A DNA stretch of 64,000 nt from [Clostridium] scindens ATCC 35704 (GCF_004295125.1 NZ_CP036170.1:1359501-1423500), one strand, 5' to 3'. Shown: positions 9,481 through 18,462, numbered from the stretch's first letter. The notes: generated from the letters alone by a model not told the origin. Made by a program: numbers and translations.

Positions 9481-10185
9481 CTATTTGACTTCGAATTTAT
9501 AGCCAATGCCCCAGACGGTGCTCAGGCTCCAGTCGCTGTGATCCTTGATCTTCTCCCGGAGACGCTTGATATGTACGTCCACCGTACGCGTGTCTCCAAT
9601 GTACTCATAGCCCCAGATCTGATCCAGAAGCTGTTCCCTGGTAAAGACCTGGTTGGGGGAGGCGGCAAGGAAATACAGCAGTTCCAGTTCCTTTGGAGGC
9701 ATATCTACCGTTTCTCCGTCCACAATGACGGAGTAGTTGGTAAGATTAATGGTGATTCCCGGATATTCCACGCATTTTCCCTTATCCTCGCCCGGAATCT
9801 CGGGCTTCGGGATCGCCTGGTAGCGGCGAAGGACTGCCTTCACTCTGGCCACCAGTTCCTTAGAATCAAAAGGCTTCATCATATAGTCGTCAGCCCCCAG
9901 TTCCAGTCCCAGCACCTTGTCAAATACCTCTCCTTTGGCGGAAAGCATGATGATAGGCACGTTGGACTTGGCCCGGATCTCCCGGCATACCTGATAGCCG
10001 TCGATGCCCGGAAGCATCAGGTCCAGAAGAATCAGGCTGGGGTGGTAAGTGTCGTAGGCAATCAAGGCCTTTTCCCCGTCGTGGACCATCATCGTATCAA
10101 AACATTCCTTGGTAAGATACAAGGAGATGAGTTCGGCAATGTTCTCATCATCGTCCACAATTAATATTTTCTGCTTATTTACCAT
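9481..10185 (-). CDS. OmpR/PhoB-family response regulator
   Basis: A 234-residue DNA-binding response regulator. The receiver domain has the acidic pocket DDDEN, the phosphorylatable Asp in LILLDLMLPGIDG, and the conserved Lys in MMKPFDSKEL. The C-terminal winged helix contains TREQLLDQIWGYEYIGDTRTVDVHIKRLREK, the OmpR-type recognition region. It is 34 bases after mutS2 and 16 before the cognate kinase, all on the minus strand. GGAGGAG sits just before its ATG. Target genes cannot be read from the sequence. Confidence 0.94.
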   Translation of the reverse strand: MVNKQKILIVDDDENIAELISLYLTKECFDTMMVHDGEKALIAYDTYHPSLILLDLMLPGIDGYQVCREIRAKSNVPIIMLSAKGEVFDKVLGLELGADDYMMKPFDSKELVARVKAVLRRYQAIPKPEIPGEDKGKCVEYPGITINLTNYSVIVDGETVDMPPKELELLYFLAASPNQVFTREQLLDQIWGYEYIGDTRTVDVHIKRLREKIKDHSDWSLSTVWGIGYKFEVK

Positions 10186-10219
10186 GTTGCTCCTCCTTAT
10201 AATTGTCCTCTATATTAAT

Positions 10220-12604
10220 CTACTTTAGTTCTACAATGGTCACGCCGGCATCGCCTTCCCCAAATGCTCCCAGCCGGAAGGACTTGACGTGCTTCTGCCG
10301 TTTGAGATAGCTGTGGATTCCGGATCTGAGGGCGCCGGTGCCCTTGCCGTGTACCACGCGGACCGTGGACAGATGCGCAAGGCTAGCGTCATCCAGATAT
10401 TTATCCAGTTCTGCCACGGCTTCATCCACCGTCTTGCCCAGAAGATTGATCTCAGGGCTTACGGAGAAGGATTTGCCCATCTTTAACTTGCCTTTTCCCG
10501 TCTTTTGCATCTGCTTGGCAGTGTAGGAAGGCTTCTCCTCAATAATCTCCAGATCGGAAATATTGACCTGGGACCGCAGGATGCCCATCTGGACGGTTAC
10601 ATTTCCCTTAGAATCCGGGAGGGCAGTAACGGTTCCTGTCAGATTCATGCTTAAGACCTTGACGGATTCGCCAAGCTTGAAGTCGCCGGGCTTATGCTGC
10701 TTGCGCGGCTTCTGGGGCTCCATCTTCATGCCGGAACGGGCCGCGTCCATCTTCTTGCGGAGACGTTCCCGCTCCTTTTCCATCTCTGCTGCGGAAATGC
10801 TTTCCTTGCCAAACTTGCGGAAATTGCGCATGGTCTCGTCGGCCGTCTCTTTTGCGTCCGCAAGAATGGAGTGGGCCTTTTCGTTGGCCTCCCGCAGAAT
10901 CCGCTCGCGCTGGGCTTCCAGCCTCTCCTGCTTTTCCTTGGTCTCGGCCTTGAGTCGTTCCAGTTCCCGGCGGTATGCGGCGATCTCTTCCTGCTCCTTC
11001 TGAATTGTCCGCTTGCTGGTCTCAAGATCCGTCAGCAGATCCTCGAAGGATTCATCCTGCTCCGTCAGATGGGTCCTGGCCTCCTCGATGATATAGTCGG
11101 GCAGCCCTAACTTGCCTGCGATGGCAAATGCATTACTCTTGCCGGGAATGCCGATCAACAGATGGTAGGTGGGCCGCAGAGTCTCCAGGTCAAACTCGCA
11201 GCAGGCATTTTCCACGCCGGGAGTGGACAAGGCGTAGACCTTCAGTTCGCTGTAATGGGTGGTTGCCATGGTGCGGATGCCTCTCCCATGCAGATGGTTC
11301 AATATGGCGATGGCAAGAGCGGCGCCCTCGGTAGGGTCGGTTCCTGCCCCCAGTTCGTCAAACAGAACCAGGGAGCGCTCATCCACCTGCTTTAAGAAGG
11401 AGACGATATTGGTCATATGGGAAGAGAAGGTGCTGAGGCTCTGCTCGATACTCTGCTCATCCCCGATATCTGCATAAACGTCATGGAATACGGCCAGTTC
11501 GGAGCGGTCCAGCGCAGGGATGTGAAGCCCCGCCTGGCCCATCAGCGTAAAGAGGCCAACCGTCTTTAAAGAGACGGTCTTGCCGCCGGTGTTGGGGCCG
11601 GTGATGATTAAAAGATCAAAGGCATCACCCAGCATGACGGTGATCGGAACCACCTTCTTCTTATCCAGAAGGGGATGGCGTCCCTCGCGGATATAGATGC
11701 GTCCGTCCGTGTTAAAGAGGGGCATGGAGGCATTCATATCCAGCGCAAGGATTCCTCGCGCGAAGATAAAGTCTAATTCCGTAAGGACGGAGTAATCCGT
11801 CCGGATCGCGTCAATATATTCTGCCACGTCCACGCTGAGACGTGCCAGGATTACCTGGATCTCTTCCTGTTCCTTGCCGTAGAGTTCCTTCAAGTCATTG
11901 TTTAACTTGACCACGGACATCGGCTCGATAAAAAGCGTGGAGCCAGTGGAGGATTGGTCGTGGATCAGTCCCTGAACCTGGCTTCGGTACTCCGACTTTA
12001 CCGGGATGCAATAGCGGTCGCCGCGCATAGTAATGATGGGATCCTGCAGATACGCGCGCAAAGACCCGTTTACCAGGCCGGATAGGGTGGCGTGCACCTT
12101 GTCGTTGATCTGGCCCATGGAACGGCGGATGCGCTTAAGCGCCGGGCTTGCGTCGTCGCTGATCTCATCCTCCTCCAGGATGCACCGCCGGATCTCGGCG
12201 GACAAAGGAGCCACCGGTTCCAGCTGCTGGAACAGCGCATCCAGGTAGTCCTCGGACTCGTCGCTGGTCTCGTGCCTTCCATAAGATTTGACGCGTCCTG
12301 CGGTTTCCAGCAATTTGCAGATGCGGAGCAATTCGCCGCTTCCAAGGGCGGCGCCCACCTCCAGGCGCTTCAACGAGTCTCCTACCGGATTGCATCCGCT
12401 AAAAGAAGGCCTGCCCTTCTTGACGATCCGCGTAAATGCGGCGGCGGTTTCCTCCTGGGCAGACTGAATGTCTGATAAAGATATCATAGGTTTTAACTTC
12501 CGGCAGCGCTCTTTGCCGCTGAAGGAAGAAGCCTGTTCTGTTAAGAGTTCAATAATTTTGTTGTATTCAAGTTTTGTCAATGTTTTTTTATTCATGTTAT
12601 TCAC
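10220..12604 (-). CDS. mutS2: Endonuclease MutS2
   Basis: A 794-residue MutS2 protein. It has the MutS core and ATPase domains with Walker A ITGPNTGGKTVSLKTVG, Walker B LVLFDELGAGTDPTEG and the TMATTHYSELK motif. A coiled-coil linker (about 515-620) and a C-terminal Smr nuclease domain follow, the latter with the VRVVHGKGTGALR motif. There is no mismatch-recognition domain I, as expected for MutS2. Members act on recombination intermediates, and in Bacillus on collided ribosomes. The sensor pair downstream may be co-transcribed. The upstream region is shared with a divergent HtrA-like gene. Confidence 0.95.
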   Translation of the reverse strand: MNNMNKKTLTKLEYNKIIELLTEQASSFSGKERCRKLKPMISLSDIQSAQEETAAAFTRIVKKGRPSFSGCNPVGDSLKRLEVGAALGSGELLRICKLLETAGRVKSYGRHETSDESEDYLDALFQQLEPVAPLSAEIRRCILEEDEISDDASPALKRIRRSMGQINDKVHATLSGLVNGSLRAYLQDPIITMRGDRYCIPVKSEYRSQVQGLIHDQSSTGSTLFIEPMSVVKLNNDLKELYGKEQEEIQVILARLSVDVAEYIDAIRTDYSVLTELDFIFARGILALDMNASMPLFNTDGRIYIREGRHPLLDKKKVVPITVMLGDAFDLLIITGPNTGGKTVSLKTVGLFTLMGQAGLHIPALDRSELAVFHDVYADIGDEQSIEQSLSTFSSHMTNIVSFLKQVDERSLVLFDELGAGTDPTEGAALAIAILNHLHGRGIRTMATTHYSELKVYALSTPGVENACCEFDLETLRPTYHLLIGIPGKSNAFAIAGKLGLPDYIIEEARTHLTEQDESFEDLLTDLETSKRTIQKEQEEIAAYRRELERLKAETKEKQERLEAQRERILREANEKAHSILADAKETADETMRNFRKFGKESISAAEMEKERERLRKKMDAARSGMKMEPQKPRKQHKPGDFKLGESVKVLSMNLTGTVTALPDSKGNVTVQMGILRSQVNISDLEIIEEKPSYTAKQMQKTGKGKLKMGKSFSVSPEINLLGKTVDEAVAELDKYLDDASLAHLSTVRVVHGKGTGALRSGIHSYLKRQKHVKSFRLGAFGEGDAGVTIVELK

Positions 12605-12650
12605 CTAGACTTATTCTACCCTATTTGCCCCATAAAGAAAAGGATAAATA

Positions 12651-12679
12651 TTGAACATTTGAGCGCCATAAGGTATACT
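12651..12679 (+). promoter_or_regulatory. Promoter of the HtrA-like gene
   Basis: TTGAAC (12651-12656), a 17-base spacer and TATACT (12674-12679) make a near-consensus sigma-A promoter. Its predicted start of transcription near 12686 lies downstream of the ATG at 12659, which rules out that longer start and favours 12713. Confidence 0.75.
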
Positions 12680-12712
12680 ATAGAAAGGATTGTAAAGGAG
12701 AAGGATGCGTCT

Positions 12713-13990
12713 ATGGAAGAGCATAAAGATCCAGGAGAAGAAATAAATCGGGAAGAAGAAAAAGAGCAGGAGTATTCATTTCTGCAGGAAACGATCAAAG
12801 ATGAGACAATCAGCAAGAAGAAAGTAAAAAAAGATATCTTCCGGATGGCCGGACTAGGCCTGGTGTTTGGTCTGGTAGCCAGCCTTAGTTTCAGTGCGTT
12901 CAAGCCATGGATGGACGAGTTATTTCAAAGCAATCCGCAGAAAGTCACGATACCCGAAGAGGAAGAGGAAGCAGACGAAGCCACGCCGGAAGACGAGCCG
13001 GAAGCGACCCAGCAGGTTCTGGACGCAGAAAGCTACCGGCAGATGCAGCAGTCTCTGACATCGGTGGCCTCTGAGGCCAACAAATCGGTGGTGGAGATCG
13101 CCGGAACCACGGGAGATCAGGACTGGATGAACGATTCCTATGACCATAAGAACAGCACGGCAGGACTGATCATTGCAGATAATGGGCAGGAACTGCTGGT
13201 ATTTGGCAAGACTTCTATTATGAAGGAAGCAGGCGATATTCATATTATATTTTCCGATGGGCACAGTTATAAGGCAAGCCTGAAGAAAAAAGACGGCAAC
13301 CTGGACTTTGGAATCTATGCGGTAAGCCGGGGGGATATCCAGGATACGACCTGGTCCCAGATCAAGGCGGCAACCCTCGGCAGTTCCAACTCCGTGTCCA
13401 AAGGTGACCCGGCCATCGTGCTTGGAAGTCCGTTTGGATACGTGGGCGCAGTAGGATTTGGAACGGTGGCCTCCAGCAAGAATTCGGCGGAGTTCGCAGA
13501 CGGGCAATACCGGCTGATCTGCACGGACATTGCAGGAGCAAGGAACGGAAGCGGCGTCATCGTGAATCTAAAAGGCGAGATTATCGGCATTATTGACCAG
13601 AGCGTTTCCGAGGAAGACAGCATGAACCTGGTGACCGGGTTCGGCATCTCGGACATTAAAGAGATGATGCAGTTTTTGCTAAATGGACAGGGCGTCCCTT
13701 ACATTGGAATCCGGGGCGTGGATGTCACCCAGGAGATTGAGGCTCAGGGAATCCCCAAGGGCGTCTATGTAAAGGAAGTGGAGACCGATTCTCCGGCTAT
13801 GGCGGCCGGGATCCAGTGCGGCGATATCATTACGAATATCAATGGCACGGATGTGGCTACGGTGGCGACATACCACGCTGCGCTTATGGATTTGGAATCA
13901 GGCAAGAAGATCAAGATCAAAGGGTATCGCCAAGGCGCAGGCGGCTATGTGGATATAGACTTCGGCGTGACGATCGGCAGCAAAGAATAA
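12713..13990 (+). CDS. HtrA/DegP-like membrane-anchored PDZ protein with degenerate protease site
   Basis: A 425-residue protein with an acidic N-terminal tail, one membrane helix (about residues 49-67), a trypsin-like domain and a C-terminal PDZ domain (YIGIRGVDVT to the end). It has the HtrA plan, with VLGSPFGYVGAVGFGTVASS and LICTDIA segments. The catalytic residues are not normal. The NHV segment carrying the His is replaced by VFGKTSIMKEA, with no His. The Ser motif GNSGG is replaced by NGSGV. Asp is plausible in GNLDFGIYAV. It is therefore probably a chaperone-like or scaffold pseudo-protease. The start at 12713 is set by the promoter just upstream. yhaM follows after 24 bases. Confidence 0.85.
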   Translation: MEEHKDPGEEINREEEKEQEYSFLQETIKDETISKKKVKKDIFRMAGLGLVFGLVASLSFSAFKPWMDELFQSNPQKVTIPEEEEEADEATPEDEPEATQQVLDAESYRQMQQSLTSVASEANKSVVEIAGTTGDQDWMNDSYDHKNSTAGLIIADNGQELLVFGKTSIMKEAGDIHIIFSDGHSYKASLKKKDGNLDFGIYAVSRGDIQDTTWSQIKAATLGSSNSVSKGDPAIVLGSPFGYVGAVGFGTVASSKNSAEFADGQYRLICTDIAGARNGSGVIVNLKGEIIGIIDQSVSEEDSMNLVTGFGISDIKEMMQFLLNGQGVPYIGIRGVDVTQEIEAQGIPKGVYVKEVETDSPAMAAGIQCGDIITNINGTDVATVATYHAALMDLESGKKIKIKGYRQGAGGYVDIDFGVTIGSKE

Positions 13991-14014
13991 GACAAGTTAG
14001 AAAGAGGCAAACAT

Positions 14015-14956
14015 ATGAGGTATATCAACACCCTCTGCGAGGGAGAGACTATCAAGAACGTATACCTGTGCAAAGGGAAGCGTTCTGCTGAAACAAGGAA
14101 TGGAAAGCCATACGACAATCTGATCCTGCAGGATAAAACGGGGACGCTGGACGGCAAAGTCTGGGACCCTAATTCCAGCGGAATCGCAGATTACGACGAG
14201 ATGGATTTTATAGAAGTATATGGAGAGGTGATCAGTTATAACAACAACCTCCAGCTCAATATCAAGCAGATCCGCAAGGCACAGGAAGACGAGTATGTGG
14301 CGGCGGACTACATGCCCACCAGCGAGAAAAGCACGGAGGGAATGTACCGGGAACTGCTTGGCTATGTAAGCCAGATTGAAAATACCTACCTGCATCAGGC
14401 GGTAGAGTATTATTTCGTAAATGATGAGACGTTCATCAAGACATTCAAAGGACACTCCGCCGCAAAGACCGTGCATCACGGATTCGCGGGAGGACTGCTG
14501 GAGCATACGCTGAGCGTGGTAAAGTTCTGCGAATACATGGTAGGCGCTTATCCGATTCTCAATAAAGACCTGCTGTACGCGTCAGCGATCTGCCACGATA
14601 TCGGAAAGACCAAGGAACTGTCCACCTTCCCGGAAAATGACTATACGGACGACGGCCAGCTTCTGGGCCACATCATCATCGGCGTGGAAATGATGAGCGA
14701 CGCGATTCGCACCATCCCCGGCTTCCCGGAGAAACTGGCCAGCGAGTTGAAGCACTGTATCGTGGCTCATCACGGCGAACTGGAATACGGCTCTCCGAAA
14801 AAGCCGGCCCTTGCGGAGGCTTTGGCCCTGAACTTCGCGGACTGTACGGACGCGAAGATGCAGACCCTGACGGAGATCTTCAAAGACAAGAACACCAATG
14901 ACTGGCTGGGCTACAACCGCCTGTTCGAGTCAAACCTGAGGAAGACGAGTATATAA
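14015..14956 (+). CDS. yhaM: 3'-5' exoribonuclease YhaM-like (OB fold + HD domain)
   Basis: A 313-residue protein matching YhaM in length and order. An N-terminal OB-fold nucleic-acid-binding domain (RYINTLCEGETIKNVYLCKGK, with NGKPYDNLILQDKTG) is followed by an HD phosphohydrolase domain. HD-domain metal ligands are in HHGFAGGLLEHTLS and CHDIGKTKEL, with a later HH pair in VAHHGELEYG. YhaM trims single-stranded RNA (and DNA) in Gram-positive bacteria. It lies 24 bases after the HtrA-like gene, so the two may share a transcript. A palindromic repeat follows its stop. Confidence 0.9.
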   Translation: MRYINTLCEGETIKNVYLCKGKRSAETRNGKPYDNLILQDKTGTLDGKVWDPNSSGIADYDEMDFIEVYGEVISYNNNLQLNIKQIRKAQEDEYVAADYMPTSEKSTEGMYRELLGYVSQIENTYLHQAVEYYFVNDETFIKTFKGHSAAKTVHHGFAGGLLEHTLSVVKFCEYMVGAYPILNKDLLYASAICHDIGKTKELSTFPENDYTDDGQLLGHIIIGVEMMSDAIRTIPGFPEKLASELKHCIVAHHGELEYGSPKKPALAEALALNFADCTDAKMQTLTEIFKDKNTNDWLGYNRLFESNLRKTSI

Positions 14957-15021
14957 AAAGGGACGTAACATTTTTCAAAAGTGTTACGTCCCCAATTGCA
15001 AGTAGCCCTGTCCCCAATTGA
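14957..15021. repeat. REP-like palindrome with flanking direct repeats
   Basis: GGGACGTAACA (14960-14970) pairs perfectly with TGTTACGTCCC (14982-14992). GTCCCCAATTG then occurs twice (14989-14999 and 15011-15021). On the plus strand no T-run follows; on the minus strand the stem is followed by CTTTTTATA. It looks like a dispersed REP-type element between yhaM and rlmD that could also act as a weak terminator. No transposase is nearby. Confidence 0.6.
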
Positions 15022-15038
15022 CGAAATGGAGTATGTTT

Positions 15039-16736
15039 ATGCAGAAAAATGAATTGGTTACGGTTACGATCGAAGATATAGGAATTAACGGAGAAGGCAT
15101 CGGAAAGGTGGATGGATACACGCTGTTCATTAAAGACGCCATCATCGGCGACGTGGTGGAGGCCAAAGTGATGAAGGCCAAGAAGAACTACGGCTATGCA
15201 AGGCTGATGAATATTCTTACGCCATCTCCATACCGGGTAAAACAGCCGAAATGCCCGATGGCCCGCAAATGCGGCGGTTGCCAGATCCAGGAGATGGAGT
15301 ATGACCGCCAGCTGGCCTTCAAAGAAGACAAGATCCGAGGAAATCTTATGCGTATCGGGGAGGTTCCAGCGGAAGTGCTGGATCAGGCGCTGGAGCCGAT
15401 CGTAGGCATGGACAACCCATTTCACTACCGGAACAAGGCGCAATTTCCAATCGGAACGGACAATGAAGGACACATCATAACCGGATTCTACGCCGGAAGG
15501 ACCCATAGTATCATTCCAAATACCGATTGCGCGCTGGGCGTGGAAGTAAACGAAGTAATCCTGAAGCAGATCCTTACATTTATGGAAGAGTATAAGATCA
15601 GCGCTTATGACGAGACAGAGCATAAAGGCCTGGTGCGCCATGTGCTGATCCGGTACGGATTCGTCACGAAAGAGATCATGGTCTGCCTTGTAATCAACGG
15701 AAATCATCTGCCCCACGGGGAAATCCTGGCAGAGCGCCTGGCGAAGATCGAAGGAATGACCAGCATTACGCTGAGCATCAACAAAGAAAAGACGAACGTT
15801 ATCATGGGCAGCAAGATCGAGCCCTTGTGGGGGAAAACCTACATTACAGACTATATAGCAAATGTAAAGTATCAGATCTCGCCGCTGTCCTTTTACCAGG
15901 TAAATCCGGTCCAGACGGAGAAACTGTATGGACTGGCGCTTGAGTACGCCGGGCTTACCGGCAAAGAGACGGTCTGGGACCTCTACTGCGGCATCGGAAC
16001 CATATCCCTGTTCCTGGCGCAGAAGGCCAAGGAAGTCTATGGCGTGGAGATCGTGCCCCAGGCCATCGAGGACGCCAGCAATAACGCCAAGATCAATGGA
16101 ATCGAGAATGCCCGGTTCTATGTGGGCAAGGCAGAAGAAGTGCTGCCGGAGTATTATGCGCAGTACGAGAAAGAGCATGGGAGGAATGCCCACGCAGACG
16201 TGATCGTAGTGGACCCGCCGAGGAAAGGATGCGAAGAATCGCTGCTTCAGACCATGGTGGATATGGAGCCGGAGCGGATCGTGTATGTGAGCTGCGACTC
16301 GGCGACCTTGGCCCGGGATGTGAAGTTCCTGAGGGAGAAGGGGTATGAGCTGGTTAGAGGGAGAGGCGTGGATCAGTTTGGGCATACGGTGCATGTGGAG
16401 ACGGTTGCGCTCTTAATCCCAAAACAAGATAAGGATAGTATGTTCAGTAATTCAGGAATTGAAAAAAAGTTGTGGAAAGAAATCTGCGATTTGGCAAAGC
16501 AATATGATGTAGATAGGGTGATTCTTTTTGGCTCCCGGGCAAGGGGAGACTATAAAAAGGTAAGCGACATTGACTTGGCTGTGTCAGGGGGGGATGTTAG
16601 TGGCTTTTCGATTTCTGTAGATGAGGAGACGAGTACTCTTTTGCAGTATGATATAGTGAATCTGGATGGCAGCGTACAGGAAGAGTTAAGGGAAGCCATT
16701 GAGAAGGAAGGGAAGGTGCTGTATGAAAAAGTTTGA
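15039..16736 (+). CDS. rlmD: 23S rRNA (uracil-5-)-methyltransferase fused to a C-terminal MNT nucleotidyltransferase
   Basis: Residues 1-467 are an RlmD/RumA-type rRNA m5U methyltransferase. It has a TRAM domain (VTIEDIGINGEGIGKVDGY), iron-sulfur cysteines in CPMARKCGGC and NTDCALG, the SAM motif WDLYCGIGTISLFLA, DPPRKG, and the catalytic Cys in VYVSCDSATLARDV. Without a stop, the frame continues into about 98 residues of a minimal nucleotidyltransferase: VILFGSRARGDYKKVSDIDL, with GSxxxG and DxD metal ligands. This is the antitoxin half of HEPN/MNT modules, and the HEPN gene overlaps its end by 14 bases. An ATG at 16440 with AAGGA 4 bases upstream could also start MNT alone. The start at 15039 fits GGAG 7 bases upstream. 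Confidence 0.88.
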   Translation: MQKNELVTVTIEDIGINGEGIGKVDGYTLFIKDAIIGDVVEAKVMKAKKNYGYARLMNILTPSPYRVKQPKCPMARKCGGCQIQEMEYDRQLAFKEDKIRGNLMRIGEVPAEVLDQALEPIVGMDNPFHYRNKAQFPIGTDNEGHIITGFYAGRTHSIIPNTDCALGVEVNEVILKQILTFMEEYKISAYDETEHKGLVRHVLIRYGFVTKEIMVCLVINGNHLPHGEILAERLAKIEGMTSITLSINKEKTNVIMGSKIEPLWGKTYITDYIANVKYQISPLSFYQVNPVQTEKLYGLALEYAGLTGKETVWDLYCGIGTISLFLAQKAKEVYGVEIVPQAIEDASNNAKINGIENARFYVGKAEEVLPEYYAQYEKEHGRNAHADVIVVDPPRKGCEESLLQTMVDMEPERIVYVSCDSATLARDVKFLREKGYELVRGRGVDQFGHTVHVETVALLIPKQDKDSMFSNSGIEKKLWKEICDLAKQYDVDRVILFGSRARGDYKKVSDIDLAVSGGDVSGFSISVDEETSTLLQYDIVNLDGSVQEELREAIEKEGKVLYEKV

Positions 16737-17112
16737 TAATTTTTGTCTGGCGTTGGAAAACTTAAATGATGTTTATAATTATGATGAGCCATATGAAAAT
16801 GTGGTTTTAACAGGATTGGTGGCATTGTATGAGATCTGTTTTGAGCAGTCGTGGAAGGCCATGAAAGAAATATTGGAATACAGCGGCTTTGAAGAAAGTG
16901 CGACAGGCTCCCCAAGGCAGGTATTGAAAACAGCTTATAAAGCAGGGCTGATAAAGGATGAAAAAGTGTGGATTGAGGCCCTGGCAAGCAGAAATAATGT
17001 GGCGCATGCTTATAATAAGGCTATTGCGTTGGATATCGTGAAGGCTGTGCGGGATAGATACTATGGGATGTTTGAAGAGTTGAAAAAAGAAGTAGAAAAG
17101 AAGTGGATATAG
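16723..17112 (+). CDS. HEPN-domain protein, partner of the MNT domain
   Basis: A 129-residue all-helical protein of the HI0074/HEPN family (nucleotidyltransferase substrate-binding protein). It has the RNase-type motif Rx4xH in ASRNNVAHAYN, plus the family segment VALYEICFEQSWKAMKEIL and a basic C terminus. In known pairs the HEPN protein is an RNase toxin that the MNT antitoxin neutralises by adding AMP groups. The ATG at 16723 overlaps the last 14 bases of the upstream fusion gene, with AAGGAAGG just before it. The region from 16440 to here is visibly richer in A and T than rlmD, which suggests acquisition. Confidence 0.85.
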   Translation: MKKFDNFCLALENLNDVYNYDEPYENVVLTGLVALYEICFEQSWKAMKEILEYSGFEESATGSPRQVLKTAYKAGLIKDEKVWIEALASRNNVAHAYNKAIALDIVKAVRDRYYGMFEELKKEVEKKWI

Positions 17113-17328
17113 ATTAGAGGTTATTGGTGGTGGGAAGAGTGGACTTGATGTCAAGATTGAGAAACAGATATGTGAAATAGTTTAGAATAAGGATCTTCCT
17201 AAAGTTGGAGTAAAAACTCGGGCTTTTTTGAAACAGTAGAGGTTCCCATGCATCAAAAATACCAGACAGAAAAAACCAATACAACCATATCACCTGCCAA
17301 CATTAAAAAAATCAGGAGGGAAATTAAA
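17113..17328 (+). other. Intergenic region before the asparaginase-like gene
   Basis: No convincing gene. A short hairpin-like run GGAGTAAAAACTC followed by GGGCTTTTTT at about 17206-17229 may terminate the HEPN transcript. An open frame from 17248 runs into the asparaginase gene but has no ribosome site. Confidence 0.4.
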
Positions 17329-18411
17329 TTGAAAAAAACCCACAACATCCTTATCATCCTCACCGGAGGTACCATCTGCTCATTCGCCGACAAGGCAGGC
17401 AAGCGAGACTCTGATGTAGAGAGGGCGCATACGCTGATCGAAAGGAATTTCAGAGCCTCCGGCTCGCGTTATTCCTCCGAGGAATGTGTGACATTTGACA
17501 AAGAGAAGCCCCTTGACATTCTGAGTGAGAATATGACTACTGGTAATTGGAACATCCTTATCTCTAAGATGAGAACGTATGACTATTCAAAATATGATGG
17601 CGTTATTATCCTGCACGGTACGGACACCCTTGCTTATACAGGAGCGTTGCTTTCGATTCTGATGGCGGGCACTAAGATTCCTGTGTTTCTGGTCTCCAGC
17701 CAGCTTCCGCCGGATGATGAGAAGGCCAATGGCAACGCGAACTTCAGGGCTGCGGTTGAACTGATCATCAATGGGATAGAGCCTAATATTTATGCTGTGT
17801 ATAGAAATACGGAGACCGACGGATCCGGGGAAACACAGCGTATGTATATTCACTATTGTTCTCATCTGCTGCAGTGCGCCAACCGTTCTGAGAATTTTTA
17901 CAGTCCGGATATGGCTGAGGTAAGCCAGGAGAACGCTGTTTTTGAGGGGAAATCCTCTGGCGGAGAGAGGATGTACTTGTATCACGACTTTGAACTCTCG
18001 CCTTGTGTTCTTCGGATCATTCCTTATGTTGGGATAGATTATGAGCATTACTGCATGAAGGGGGTCAAGGCGATTCTTCATGGCACCTACCATTCAAGCA
18101 CAATGGCGGTGACTCCATACAAGGACGATGAATCGAAGCGGTACACCAGTCAGGCCATACTGTCGCTCAAAAAGCGATGTGATGAGTGCAAGCCTCCGAT
18201 CCCGCTTTTTCTTGAGCATTGCCATAGAGACGCGTATAATTACATATCTACAGGCATCATTTTGAAGTACGGCGCCATACCGGTATGGACGATGACTTCT
18301 GAGATGACTTATGTAAAATTGCTGGTTGGCTGTGCGTTTGGTTACGAAGGGGAAAAACTGAATGAATTTATGAATAGAGAAATCAACGATGAATTCGTTT
18401 ATAGAGATTAG
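17329..18411 (+). CDS. L-asparaginase-like amidohydrolase
   Basis: A 360-residue member of the asparaginase/glutaminase family, which deamidates Asn (or Gln) with release of ammonia. Both family threonine motifs are visible: the N-terminal ILTGGTICSF and VIILHGTDTLAYTGALLS. SSQLPPDDEKANGNANF follows the second. I place the start at TTG 17329 because a strong AGGAGGG lies 8 bases upstream; the longer ATG frame from 17248 lacks such a site. No signal peptide is seen, so it is cytosolic. It sits directly upstream of the T-box-controlled aspS-gatC/gatA-like/gatB operon on the same strand. Archaeal GatD belongs to this same family, so a role in supplying ammonia for tRNA amidation is worth considering but is inference. 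Confidence 0.85.
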   Translation: MKKTHNILIILTGGTICSFADKAGKRDSDVERAHTLIERNFRASGSRYSSEECVTFDKEKPLDILSENMTTGNWNILISKMRTYDYSKYDGVIILHGTDTLAYTGALLSILMAGTKIPVFLVSSQLPPDDEKANGNANFRAAVELIINGIEPNIYAVYRNTETDGSGETQRMYIHYCSHLLQCANRSENFYSPDMAEVSQENAVFEGKSSGGERMYLYHDFELSPCVLRIIPYVGIDYEHYCMKGVKAILHGTYHSSTMAVTPYKDDESKRYTSQAILSLKKRCDECKPPIPLFLEHCHRDAYNYISTGIILKYGAIPVWTMTSEMTYVKLLVGCAFGYEGEKLNEFMNREINDEFVYRD

Positions 18412-18462
18412 GGTCGTATGAAAGAGTAAGATTTGGAGACACTAGGAAAAGTATATTTTTTG

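Noticed and set aside
14957-15021. Ordinary plus-strand terminator of yhaM
   Set aside because: No T-run follows the stem on the plus strand; the direct repeats suggest a dispersed element instead.
14880-16394. 504-codon open frame on the minus strand opposite rlmD
   Set aside because: Long, but composed of His/Leu-rich sequence typical of reverse-frame translation; rlmD on the plus strand is certain.
16440-16736. MNT domain as the cyclic nucleotide synthase for the Cap4-like SAVED protein
   Set aside because: The domain is a minimal MNT of about 98 residues with an overlapping HEPN partner, not a CD-NTase, and it is 11 kb away.
17113-17328. T-box or other riboswitch before the asparaginase gene
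   Set aside because: No GGGTGGNACCGCG core and no paired regulatory terminator is present.
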